DNA from: Heterohyrax brucei
Lineage: Eukaryota; Chordata; Mammalia; Hyracoidea; Procaviidae
Length of the DNA stretch: 64,000 nucleotides
Assembly (NCBI GenBank): GCA_028571685.1
Contig: CM053140.1
Coordinates: forward strand, 25,587,501-25,651,500
Direction: 5' to 3'
Made by a program: the position numbers and the translations under genes
Shown here: in pieces, positions 50,381 through 60,668 of the stretch
Numbering within the stretch: the first letter of the stretch is position 1
Layout of the letters: every line of letters starts with the position of its first letter
Notes under the pieces: generated by a model
What the model was told of the DNA's origin: nothing
Database searches by the model: none
The model's input: the letters and a program-made list of their open reading frames with translations, nothing else

Positions 50381-51589
50381 CCTGCAGTCAAGGAGAAAGG
50401 CAGTTAATGGTGAGCTTAGAGGGAGCAGAATGATGGGCACAGAGTAGAAGTGGCCAAGGATGAGGGCTCTAGGAACAGGGGACGGGCCCAAGGGGCCAAC
50501 ATTGAGCCAGAGAGAAGATGGGTCCCCAAGGAAGGCCATGGGGACACAGAGACAAATGGAGCAAGACGAAGCTAGGATTCTGGAACTCCTGCCCAAGCTG
50601 TCCCGGCCAGCTTGCTCCTCGGATCCACCCAACTACAGGCAGCACACATCCCCCGAAGACCAGAACGCTTTCACCCATGTGACCCTAAGCCTGGCACCTT
50701 CTGTCCTCAGCAGTTTGTCCTGCACAACCTCTTCTCTCCTCCTTTTAAGACTTGTTCACTCCTGTCCTTGACCTAGGACAGCTGGGAGGAGCTAACTCTG
50801 GCCAGCCAATCCCTGCAGGCTTGGTTTTCTCCTTTTCTGCCAGGTGACTGCCCAAAACACAGGGCAGGAAGAAGCCAAAGTGTGCATTGGTGTCCAGAGA
50901 CGTTGAAGAGCTGAGTCAGGTCACACAGAGTGGATGCTGGATCCTGCAGAACCAATAGATTCCAAGAAAGAAGGGATGGGAATTGGGGGGAGGGTACCAA
51001 AGGTTACTCTGAGCCACAGAATTAACTGCCAGAATGTGGCAGATAAAAACCTGAACTTGAAGGTTCAAGGCAAACGACATCAGCCAATTTCTTTCCCCAA
51101 ATTATCTACTATGTTTCTCTACACTTTGTAGAGGAGACTGAATCAGAGGTTCAGAGACAGAAAGCTGCTGACTCTGATCCCCATCCCCAACAGAGTCCAA
51201 TTTTGCCTGCAGCCAGCTGCAGAAGTAACAGCAGCAAGGACTCCAGCCTAAAAGACATAACAGACATAACATAAGACAGATTCTGGGATAAAGGGCACAG
51301 GCGGGGACAGCACATCTGGAAGCTGGGCTCAGGGAGGATGGGGAGGAAGACAGAGAAGTAAAGAGGGCATACTGCTCAGTCCTTGCTTTGACTATCAACT
51401 GTGCTGGCTCTTCTAAGAGCCTCAGTCTCCCCATCTGGAAAATGGGGCATCAGATGGAGACCTTAGATGAGGCAGAAAAAGGCTCCACAGGAAGCTGGGA
51501 AGAATCAGGAGCCCTGAAGAGACAGAGATGGAAGGGGCTGACATGTGGCACTCAAGCTGCTTGTGTACCTACATAAAGCATGTATCTAT
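50381..51589. other. 5' flank of CYP4F copy B
   Basis: An acceptor (CTGCAG, minus strand) abuts the ATG exon at 50,381, so a non-coding first exon may lie here. A MIR-like piece (CCTCAGTCTCCCCATCTGG) sits at 51,418-51,460. No other repeat is recognised. Confidence 0.5.
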
Positions 51590-51825
51590 ATAAAGCATGC
51601 CTACTGTGTGCCAGGTACTGCACTGAAAGCATGCTTCCTGTGTGCCAGGTACTCCATATAAGGTATACCCAGCATGTGCCAGGTACTCCGCACAAACTGT
51701 GCCTGTGATGTGCCAGGTACTCCACATAAAGCACGCCTGCTCTGTGCCAGGAATTCCTCCTAAAGTGTGACTACTGAGAGCTCAGGACTTCACACAAAAC
51801 ATGCCTACCGTCTGCCTCCCTTCAT
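51590..51825 (+). repeat. 34-base minisatellite, about 6-7 diverged units
   Basis: Units begin (G/A)TGTGCCAGGTACTCC and continue with ACATAAAGCATGCCTACT-like text. Four consecutive units from 51,606 are exactly 34 bases each. It looks grown from an L2-type TGTGCCAGG motif. Confidence 0.9.
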
Positions 51826-51937
51826 CTTGTCTGGGATGGTTCTGTGCAATGGTAAATTTGAAGGAAAGGTTCCCAGCAAAGCTTCACAACAAGAGGGTAG
51901 GACAAAGAACACATTCCTGAGACTGGTAGCACGTTGT

Positions 51938-53206
51938 TGTTATTGCTAGGTGCCACCAAGTCAGTTCATGCTTACAGTGACCCTATGTGCAGCAGGGAAA
52001 CCCTCGTGATATAGTGGTTAAGTGCTAATCAAAAGGTGGGCAGTTCGAACACATCATTTGGAAACTTTGTGGGGCAATTCTACTCTGTCCTATGAGGTCA
52101 CTATGAGCCAGAATTGACTTGACAGCAGGGGACCTGGTTTTTTGCTTTGGTATGCACAACAGAACAGAACACTATCCAGTCCTGTGCCATCCCAACAATC
52201 ATTTTTATGCTTAAGCCCATTCTTGCAGCCACTGTGTCAGTTCATCTCATTGAGGGTCTTCCTCTTTACTGCTGACCCACCACTTTAGCAAGTGTGATAT
52301 CTTTCTCCAGGGACAGACCCCTCCTGGTAACATGTCAGAAGTATGTGAGATGGCATCTTACCATCCTTGCCTCTACTTTCTCATTCTGGCTGTATTTCTG
52401 CCAAAACAGATTGGTTCGTTCCTTTGCAGATCCACGGCATATTCAATATTCTTCTCCAACACAGTTCAAAGGTGTCAGTTCTTTGGTCTTCCTTATTCAC
52501 CATCCAGCTTCCACATGCATATGATGCAATTGAAAGCACCATGGCTTGAGTCAGGCATAACTTAGGCCTCAAGGTGGCAACTATACTTTTCAGCACTTCA
52601 AAGAGGTGTTTTGCAGCTGATTTGCCCAGAGCAACACATCTTTTAATTTCTTGACTGGGTGTTTATTCCAGATGCAAGTAAAATGAAATCCTTTAACAAC
52701 TGCAGTTTTTTTTTCCCAGTTTATCATGATGTTGCTTACTGGCCCAGTTGTTGCAATTTTCTTTTCTTGATGTTGAAGTGTAATCCCTACTGAAGGCTGT
52801 GGTCTTTGATCTTTATCAGTAAGTGTTTCAAATCCTCTTCCCTTTCAGCAAGCAAAGTTGGGTCATCTTCATAATGCAAGTTGTTAATGAGTCTTCCTCC
52901 AAAGCTTATATGCCATTCTTCTTCATATAGTCCAGCTTCTTGCATTATTTGTTTGGCATAGAGATTAAATAGATATGGTGAAGGGACACAACATGGACAC
53001 ACACCTTTTGAATTTTAAACCATGTAGTATCCTCTTGTTCCATTCAAACAACTGTCTCTTGATCTATGTATAGATTCTCCATAAGCAAAATTAAGTGTTT
53101 TGGCATTCCCATCCTTTGCAATATTATCCATAATTTATTATGATCCAAACAGTCAAACATCTTTGCATGGTCAATAAAACACGGGCAAACAACTTTATAG
53201 TATTCT
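51938..53206 (-). mobile_element. RTE LINE copy R10, 5'-truncated, carrying a SINE
   Basis: 3' end GTTGTTGTTATTGCTAGGTGCC at 51,938. Reverse-strand RT pieces at 52,787-53,002 (LFNLYAKQIMQEAGLYEEEW, YEDDPTLLAEREEDLKHLL; catalytic box YEDD). It ends in the RT at about 53,206, where mariner sequence begins. Confidence 0.92.
51995..52150 (+). mobile_element. AfroSINE inside R10
   Basis: GGGAAACCCTCGTGATATAG to GACTTGACAGCAGGGG and TTTTTTGC. Flanked by TATGTGCAGCAG and TATGCACAACAG, an imperfect 12-base duplication. Confidence 0.92.
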
Positions 53207-53459
53207 AGTCCACCCTTCAAAGCAACTTTGGTGCTCTTTTTCTGGGATGGCCATCAGAGCTATCAACAGATGCAGTCTGACAATTACGTTCATCAACTCA
53301 TCCTAGAAAACTTACTCTGAAGGGTGGGCCAGGCCCTGGCATCAGGGCATAGTTTCCCAAGGGAAGTACTTCGAAGGTGACCGTAGGTATTTTCTGCAAT
53401 GAGGTATGTAGCACTTCTTCTAGAAGGAGTTCATGGACTTAACTTCCCCATCTCATATT
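53207..53459. mobile_element. Mariner MITE M4 (left part missing)
   Basis: Same text as M1: GGCCATCAGAGCTATC, internal GTCTGACAATTACG end-like sequence, then CTGGCATCAGGGCATAG and the right end GCACTTCTTCTAG. Confidence 0.8.
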
Positions 53460-54062
53460 GGGGCTTATACAAGGTTCTACAATTAAGTCCATTGACTTAA
53501 TTGTTCTAAGTGTTACTACGTCTCTCATTGCTAAATATGACTATAGTCATCTTTGAAGCTTTCCCTTTGGGAAGCTATGCACCAGCACTAGGACCTAGAT
53601 CACCCTTCAAAGCGATGTTGGAACTCCCTCTGGAATGGCCATTGTGCAAGGTGGCAAGGAGCAAGTTTGCTACCTTAATTGTATAGTTGCCTGTGAGGGA
53701 GTTTGTAGCCAGTAAAGAAGTAACTGTATTGGAACACCCTCCCTACTCACCTGATCTGGGCCCCCAAAGACTTTTTTCTTTACCCAAAGATAAAGGAAAT
53801 ACTGAAAGGAAGACATTTTGATGACATTCAGGACATCAAGGGTAATTTGGTGTCCATTCCAGAAAAAGAGTTTCAAAATTCCTTGAAGCGTGTCCTAGGT
53901 GCTAGCACTGGTTCATAGCATCTCAAGCAGGGCATTTCAAAGATGATGGTAGTCATAATCAGCAATGAAGCATGTAGTGGTATTTACAATTACGTTCTGG
54001 TAGTTAGAACTAGTTAAGTTCTAGTACTTAGAATAGTTAATTTTAGAACCTTGTACAAGCCC
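53460..54062 (+). mobile_element. Mariner-type element M5 with inverted ends
   Basis: GGGGCTTATACAAGGTTCTA at 53,460 is matched in reverse by TAGAACCTTGTACAAGCCC at 54,044-54,062. Inside, a transposase remnant reads SPYSPDLGPP (about 53,730) and mariner C-terminal text, with stops. Confidence 0.8.
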
Positions 54063-54069
54063 TAATACA

Positions 54070-54886
54070 AAGGTCAGGCAATTAAGTTAGTGAACTCACC
54101 CTAGAAAAACAGCTACATACCTCACTGCTGAATATCTCTATGGTCACCTTCCAAGTACTCCCCTTGGGAAGCTGTACATTGACACCAGCGCCTAGTCCAC
54201 CTTTCAAAGCATTTTTTCCAGGATCAGTTCATGAACCTAACTGTTAGGCCACATCTCACTTGACAACTGTGATGGACATTCCAGAAAAAGAGTTCCAAAA
54301 TTGCTTTCAAGGGTGAACTAGGCACTGGCATCAGTGCACAGCTTCCCAAGGGTAGTACTTGGAAGCTGACCATAGAGATATTCAGCAATGAGGTAAGTAG
54401 CAGTGTTGTGGATTGAATTGTGTCCCCCAAAAATGTATGTGTTGATTTGACTTGGCTGGGAGTCCCAGTATGGTGCTGTTCCTCCATGTGTTGTGAATCC
54501 TGCCTCTGTGATATTGATGATGGAGAATGGGCTTCAGTTTTGTTAGTGAGGCATGACTCAAGCTACCAGTTTGTGGGACATAAGAGAAGTGAGCAGAGGA
54601 AGTTGGGAACCTCACACCACCAAGAAAGCACCACTGAGATCACAGGATGTCCTTTGGACATGAGGTTCCAGTGCCAAGATGCTCTCCTTGAAATTGGACT
54701 TAGCCCACTAGACTGTGATAACTTCTGTTGTTGAATCGACTTGTAACTTGTTAATAGATTTGTGGCTTACCGGACTGTGACAATAAAGTTTCTCTTCATG
54801 AAGCCTTCCACTCGTTTCATTAATTTATCAGAACTTGTAGCACTGATTCAAACTTTTCTTCTACGAACTTCATAATTTGGAGGTTA
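54070..54886. mobile_element. Mariner MITE M6, split by a MaLR LTR
   Basis: Left end AGGTCAGGCAATTAAG...CTCACCCTAGAAAAA. The right end, GTAGCAC...CTTCTACGAACTTCATAATT, resumes after the LTR. A right-type end (TCCAGGATCAGTTCATGAAC) also occurs internally at 54,208. Confidence 0.75.
54404..54836 (+). mobile_element. MaLR-type solo LTR in M6
   Basis: TGTTGTGGATTGAATTGTG start; AATAAAGTTTCTC at about 54,782. The 3' boundary is blurred. GTAGCA occurs just before the LTR and just after it. Confidence 0.85.
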
Positions 54887-55821
54887 TAAAGGGTCTTCCG
54901 GCAAGGATGTCCTGTTTTTGACAGCTCAGAGTGCCCATATTTGTGGAGCTATAGCAGCCCTATTTATCACATTTTTTTATTAGTCTAGATAAATAGCCGT
55001 GAAAAGCTACATGATTCCACAACTGTTAAAAGCTTATTATCAAAATGAGTGTTCCACTCACCGCACATTTCAGACATTACATGACATTCACAATGCACGT
55101 AATTGTCAAACCAAGAGAACAGTTCCATGTTTAATCAAAAATTTTGAGACAACCGGGTCTGTTGCCAATCAGACAAAGCCTGCACATAAACAAACCCCAA
55201 TGAAAACATCACCACCATTCGTCAGAGTATACATGAGAATCCATCTCAATCAATTCCTCACAGAGCCCAAGAACTGGGCCTTTCATCAACCACAATTTGG
55301 CATATTTTGCATCTGGACTTGAAGCTTTACACTTACAAAATGGTTTTAACTCAAATCCAACAACCGTACATTGCTGACTGGGTTCTGGAGCAACTGCAAG
55401 TTGACCCTGCTTTTGGCTGAAAAATCATCTTCAGCGATGAGGACCATTTTTGGATGAATGGTATTGTTAACAAACAACTGTCACATTTGGAGTTTTAACA
55501 CTGCAGTGGAGATTCAAAAATGTCCACTTCATCCCCCAAAAGTTGCTGTTTGGTGTGGATTTTGGTCCAGCAAAATCATTGGTTCTTATTTTTTCCAACA
55601 TGAATGAGGAAGAGATGTGACTGTCAATAGCGAAAGATATTGGGGGATGATAACTGATTATTTTGGGTCCCATTTAGAAGGTGCCATGGGGGGCCATTTA
55701 CCCGAGATTCTTTTCCACACATAATGCTATCAAATGTACTTCAAAATACAGAAACAATTAAAGCTGTATCGTTTATACAACTTATTTTATTCAAGTTCAA
55801 AGATCAGACACCCTGTCTGTA
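54887..55821 (+). mobile_element. Relic of a Tc1/mariner-superfamily element of arthropod-like type
   Basis: AAAGGGTCTTCC at the left and GACACCCTGTCTGTA at the right suggest short inverted ends. The + strand encodes a broken transposase: PQLLKAYYQNECSTHRTFQ, FETTGSVANQT, then LYTYKMVLTQIQQPYIADWV, and IIFSDEDHFWMNGIVNKQ (55,423-55,478, with the first catalytic Asp), and PKVAVWCGFWSSKIIGSYFF. The second catalytic Asp region is deleted. These motifs are unlike the HsMar-type mariners nearby and resemble transposases common in insects, as recalled from the family. Confidence 0.75.
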
Positions 55822-55824
55822 TGA

Positions 55825-56418
55825 CCTTTTATTTAGATCTCTAACCCATTTTTAATTAGTTTTTGTGTGCAGTATGAGATACAGGTCCTGTCTCAGATTT
55901 TTCCAGGTGGGCATCTAGTTTTGCCTGCAATTTTTTAAAAAACACTGCATTTTCCCCTTTTGATGGATTTTGAGCCCTTGTCAAAGATCAAGTGGCCATA
56001 GGTGGATGTACTCAATTCTAGTCGATTGGTCAGTGTATCTTTCATTGTATCAGAACTAGGCTGTTCTGCCTGCCATAGCTGTACAGCAGGTTCTGATGTT
56101 AGGTACTATGAGTTCTCCTGCTTTCTTCTTCTTCAATACTGTTTTATTTCTCTGGGACTTCTTTCCTTTCCCTATAAATTTGATGATAAGTTATTGTATC
56201 TCTTTAAATAATGTCATATTTGGTATTTGGATTGAGATTGCATTTATTAGTAAATAACTTTGAGTAAAGTTGTCATTTAAATAATGTTGATTCTACCTAT
56301 CCATGAGATAGGTATATTTTTCCATTTGAGGAGCTCTCTTGTGATTTCTTGCAGTAGTATTCTGTAGTTTCCCGTGTATAGATCTTTAACACTCCTGTTA
56401 GATTTATTCCTAAGTGCA
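55825..56418 (-). mobile_element. L1 ORF2 fragment, antisense
   Basis: AGTATGAGATACAGGTCC, GCATTTATTAGTAAATAAC and TTTCTTGCAGTAGTATTC are antisense L1 ORF2. Confidence 0.85.
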
Positions 56419-56755
56419 GGACTCAACCTACAAAACTGGATTTTGTGTTGAGGCAGTCTTTTTTGAAATATAAAAGAGAGAAGCAAGCAGACAGACCAGA
56501 GAATCTCATACCCCCGAGAAAGCAGTACCTGGAGCAGAGCAGTTCCTTTGGACCTGGGTCCCCTGCACGAACAACCTAGCACAGGGGAAAATTGATGACA
56601 AGAACCTTCCTCCAGAATTAACAGAGAAAGCCTTCCCCTAGAGATGGCACCCTGAATTTAGACTTGTAGCTTATTAAACTGTGAGAGAAAAAACTCCTGT
56701 TTGTTACAGTGAATCACTTGTGATATTTCTGTTATAGCAGCACTAAATAACGAAA
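56419..56755 (+). mobile_element. MaLR-type LTR, 5'-truncated
   Basis: GCAGGACTCAACCTAC to TTATAGCAGCACTAAATAACG, with the family's CTTCCTCCAGAATTAAC block. Confidence 0.82.
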
Positions 56756-56774
56756 GTATACCACATATGAAACC

Positions 56775-57028
56775 ACCACCCATCTGTAAGTGTAGGCTTG
56801 CCTGTTGCTAAGATGCTGAAGGAGTTTCAGTGGAGCTTCCAGACTAAGATGGACCAGGAAGATAGGCATGATCTACTCCCATAAACCAGCCAATGAAAGC
56901 TCAACGGATCATATGGTCAGATCTACAACAGATCATAAGGGTGGCACAGGATCACCAGTAGCATTTTGTTTCATTGTGCACAGGGTCACCAGGAGTCTGG
57001 CCATCTCAATGTCAGCTAACAACAGAAG
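56775..57028 (+). mobile_element. RTE-bodied SINE lacking its tRNA head
   Basis: CCACCCATCTGTAAG, AGCTTCCAGACTAAGATGG, GGATCATATGGTCAG, tail ending GTCAGCTAACAACAG. Confidence 0.85.
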
Positions 57029-57394
57029 ATCAGAATTGAGGCCAAGGTGATGGGGTGCAGTGAGGGGGCAGAGATCAGCTGGAGAGGAGGCTGGGAGCTT
57101 CACAAGGGCTAAGAAAGGCAGCATCCCTTTGATTATAAAAAAGACAATTGCAACAGGGTCTCATTCTGGAGCATTAACTGAGGTTTCTCTGTCCATTGCT
57201 TCTCCTTCAACCTGCAGGTGCCCCACCATCTCAGAAACGCATGCTACTGTATGCACCAGGGGGGTAGAGCTGACTCAAGGAGGACCAAGGTTCAAAGTCT
57301 TCCCTTGGAGTCCAAATCACATGTATAAACTCATAGCACAGATAATAGTCACACAAAGCAGCATGCCCTGATTGGAAAGAGCCAGGCTTCCTGA

Positions 57395-57610
57395 GAGGGT
57401 AAAAAGGCCACATATATTCAGCGGTGACTGTACCAAGCACAGCCCCGAGTACTTCAGTTTCAGCTTCTGGGACCAGGTGAGGTGGGTACTGCTATTATCC
57501 CCATTATACAGATGAGGAAACTGAGGCATGGAGAGGCAATTTCACTTGCCTAAAATCACACAGTAGAGCTGAGACTTGAATCCAAGCTCTCTGGGCTCCA
57601 CAACTAAGTT
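57395..57610 (-). mobile_element. MIR SINE, antisense
   Basis: CTGCTATTATCCCCATTATAC, AGATGAGGAAACTGAGGC and AATCACACAGTAG. Confidence 0.85.
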
Positions 57611-58258
57611 CTTGGGGGTTTTGTTGCTTCCAGTGCCCTGGCTTTGAACAGCAACATATGTTGCACCCACTACGAGATGAGTTAGGGCTGCTCTTTATCA
57701 CGGGAATGGAGGAACCTGGAGGTGAGCCGCTGGTTGAGCCTCCTGCTGATTCTCTCATGAAATCCCTGGGCACACAGTGGGCTGTATCTATTGGCCAGGC
57801 TGCCTGGACACCAGGGGGCTAGAGGAGGAAGGGGCACCTGAAGGCAGGGAAAGGGGAACACCCAGGACTGACTGGGGTGGGCAGACATGGAGAAGGCGTA
57901 GTCTTTGGCAACACTGGGTAGGGAATGTAGAGTGCTCGACAGGCTGCCTGGGTGTGGACTCCCTCTGTGCTGGGCTGACCAGGGGCCTTTGTCTTAGAAG
58001 ACACCAGCAGCCCAGAGGCAGGTATCTGCCAACACAGGTTCTCCTCTCTTACACAGGGCCTTGATTCTATCCCTTAAACCCATCTTCTACCCTGGTCCCA
58101 CTTCCTATAGCTCCCTATTTCCCACAGATTAATTCCATGATTTAGTTCTGCAAAAAAACTGCTGGCAATGTGGAGGTCTTGGGCTCGGAGAGACTTACCC
58201 CACTTCCACAGACCACTCCCATCCCTGGGTCCCCAGGAACCTTAAGAGCCTGAACTCA
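57611..58258. other. 3' flank of CYP4F copy C
   Basis: GC-rich unique sequence. 58,150-58,258 aligns loosely with the 3' flank of copy B at 45,565-45,700, so the duplication unit extends past the gene's end. Confidence 0.5.
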
Positions 58259-58349
58259 CTCACAGGGAGATTCAGTGACACCAATCTTTTATTCCTGGGA
58301 GTAGGGTAAGGCAGGTGGGTGAGTCCAGGAGGGTCTAAGGGGCAGGCAG

Positions 58350-59459
58350 CTACTGTGGGTCCCCATTCAGTGGCTCCACCTTCAGCCACAGCCCTCCCTC
58401 AGCACGCAGGATCAGCTCTGGCTTCCTCCGTGGCTCTTTGTCATCTGGCAGGACTCGGAAGCGCAGCAGCGTGAGTGCCAGGACCACCCTCATCTCTGTC
58501 ATGGCGAATGTCTGCCCAATGCAGTTCCTGAGAATAAAGTGGGGACAGGGTTTGACTTAGCCCGGTACTTAGCATCCCCACCAGGTTCAACTGTGCCTTG
58601 AACACAGCCCAAGACCTTCAATCCACCTAGATCAGCCTAAGAGACAGGTTAGCTCAACCCAGGACCGAAACAAGGGCCTCTGTGTCCCCTGGGCCTGCTC
58701 AGGCTCCAATCGCCCACTCAAAACGTAGATGGGGTAGTTTCTCAGCACAAGAGACCTCTTCTTGCATCCCATCTCCTTTCCCCTAGACCCTAGTCCAAAC
58801 CTCTGGGAGAGGATATGGAAGGGGGCTGGAACTTGGATTACCAGAAATTCTCTCTTCTCTGCCACACACAGGCCTGGACAAAGTCCCAGAAGACCCCCAC
58901 CTTCACCCCATCCTTCCTCATTAGCCTGCAGATCTCACCTGGGACCAGCAGAGAAGGGAATAAAAGCCAGAGGCGACCTCTTCTCAGCATTTTCTGTGTC
59001 AAATCGGAAGGGGTCATAGACCTAGGGATGGAGAGACAGGACTGCTGGGTGGGGTCTCCCAAGACAAACCACCCTAGAAAGGCAGATGCACGCATAGTGC
59101 CAGATGTGGTGGACCCGGCCTGTTCCCCTCGGTTCTGCAGTAGGTGGGGAGGATGGGCAAGGGCGGCACCTCAGGGTTCGGCCACACCAAGGGGTTGTGA
59201 TGGGTCTCAAAGATGCTGATGAGGCAAGTGACACCTGTGGGAGTAAAGGGCACTCATGATGAGATCCCTGCTGCCTGATGGGCTCCCCTTCCTACCCAAG
59301 ATATCCCATTTGCAATTTTAGACACCTTTGGGGATGACTCGGCCATCTGGAAGTACTACATCCTGGGTACAGCAGCGGCCAATGATGGTGGCTGGAGGAT
59401 GCAACCGCAGACTCTCCTTGATGCACATGGTCAGGAAGCGCAGCTGGGCCAGGTCATCC
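58350..59459 (-). CDS. CYP4F cytochrome P450, copy C: four intact 3' exons (partial gene)
   Basis: CYP4F enzymes are microsomal P450s that omega-hydroxylate fatty acids, leukotrienes and vitamin E/K side chains. Exons on the minus strand: 59,459-59,326 (134 nt), 59,234-59,170 (65 nt), 59,021-58,939 (83 nt) and 58,527-58,350 (178 nt, stop TAG). All have AG acceptors and GT donors, and phases match, giving one open frame. The first exon carries the K-helix ExxR (KESLRLHPP) and [16 protein letters not shown]; the second THHNP; the third VYDPFRFD and [12 protein letters not shown]; the last completes FSAGPRNCIG, the haem-binding loop with its cysteine, and ends [13 protein letters not shown]. An AATAAA lies at about 58,280 on the minus strand. 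No exon encoding the I-helix or the N-terminus was found between 59,460 and 64,000, so the 5' part is either beyond the window or missing. It is closer to a functional gene than copies A and B. Confidence 0.88.
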
Positions 59460-59599
59460 CTAGAGAATCCACATATCCAACAATTAACCTGAGAGTCAAG
59501 ACTCCCCAAACCCCCGGCCAAGTGGTGGCACTCCTTTTAGCACCTCTCTCTGAAGTTCATTCCTTATAACAAAATAAACTCCGTATTGATCAAAGATTA

Positions 59600-60020
59600 A
59601 GCCTTAGAGACTAGATAAACAAAATACAGTCTATACACACAATGAAATACAACTCACCCATAAAGACAAATGAGGCCCTGATGCATACCACTACACGAGT
59701 GAATTTTGAAAACATCATGCTGAGAAAAGTCAGCAGCGAAATGGCAAATACTGTGTGGTCTCACTTATACGAAATAAGCAAATACATAGAAACCATAGAT
59801 TATTTGTGGTTACCAAGGATTGGAGGCACGGGGACACGAAAGGATTTTTGCTTAGAAGGCCTAGCAGATATGTTAATGGTGGTGAAACGATGTGGAAAAA
59901 GACAGCAACAGTGGTCACACAGCTTGAAGAATGTAACCAGTGTTTCTTAATTATACATGCAGATACTATAGAGAAAGTGTATGTTATACATATTTTCACT
60001 ACAGTAAAAACAAAAGCAAA
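59600..60020 (+). mobile_element. Old L1 3' end fragment
   Basis: ACCCATAAAGACAAATGAGG, AAAACATCATGCTGAG and TATGTTATACATATTTTC are typical. Its first bases are shared with the matching intron of copy B at 47,290, where the rest is deleted. Confidence 0.7.
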
Positions 60021-60059
60021 ACCAAGCAGGAGCAAAGTGATCTATCACATAACAACTAG

Positions 60060-60118
60060 GTTTACAAACCAAACCCAGTGCCATCAAGTCGATTCTGACT
60101 CACAGCAACCCTCCACAT
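60060..60118 (-). mobile_element. AfroSINE tail fragment
   Basis: AAACCAAACCCAGTGCC, AAGTCGATTCTGACTC. Confidence 0.8.
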
Positions 60119-60467
60119 AAGCACCAGAGAATATTTAGCTGAATGTGTTTAGCAGCCTTTTTGCGCAAACTACAACACCCAAAAGCCATCCCTGAAAAGG
60201 GTGACAGATTTATAGAAAAATAAAATATGACTTATGATAAGAAAGAAATATCAAAAGGTAAAGATTAGAATCAGTGTAAGCATATCCAAATTGTAGTCTT
60301 ACTTTACACTGCACTAGAGATACTAGCTGATGCAACAAGACAAGGAAACAAAGGAGTACAGTCATGAGAAATGCAGGGGAGATGCATCAGTATTGGTTAG
60401 TGGTTTTACACTTGGATACTGCAAGTGAAACAACAGGAAAACTTTCATAGACAACGAGGATTCAGTA

Positions 60468-60668
60468 GCTGCTTCCAGTTGCCACAGAGTCAATTCTGAC
60501 TCCAGAGTCCCCTTTTATGTTACAGTAGACCTGTACTCCATAGTGTTCAAAGACTGGTTTTTCAGAAGTGGAACACCAGGATTTTTTTCTAAGGCACCTC
60601 TGTGTGAACTCGAACTGCCAGCCTTTCAGTCAGAAGCTGAGTGTGTTAATTGCTTTCACCAGCCAGGG
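60468..60668 (-). mobile_element. AfroSINE variant, antisense
   Basis: GTTGCCACAGAGTCAATTC, GTGTTCAAAGACTGG, AACTCGAACTGCCAGCC; the longer form. Confidence 0.75.

Noticed and set aside
50381-50632. N-terminal extension of the CYP4F first coding exon
   Set aside because: CTGCAG acceptor directly precedes the ATG at 50,380, and CYP4F proteins begin MS.L.LSWLG.
51606-51825. CRISPR-like array
   Set aside because: Repeats are adjacent without spacers and diverge like a minisatellite in a mammalian genome.
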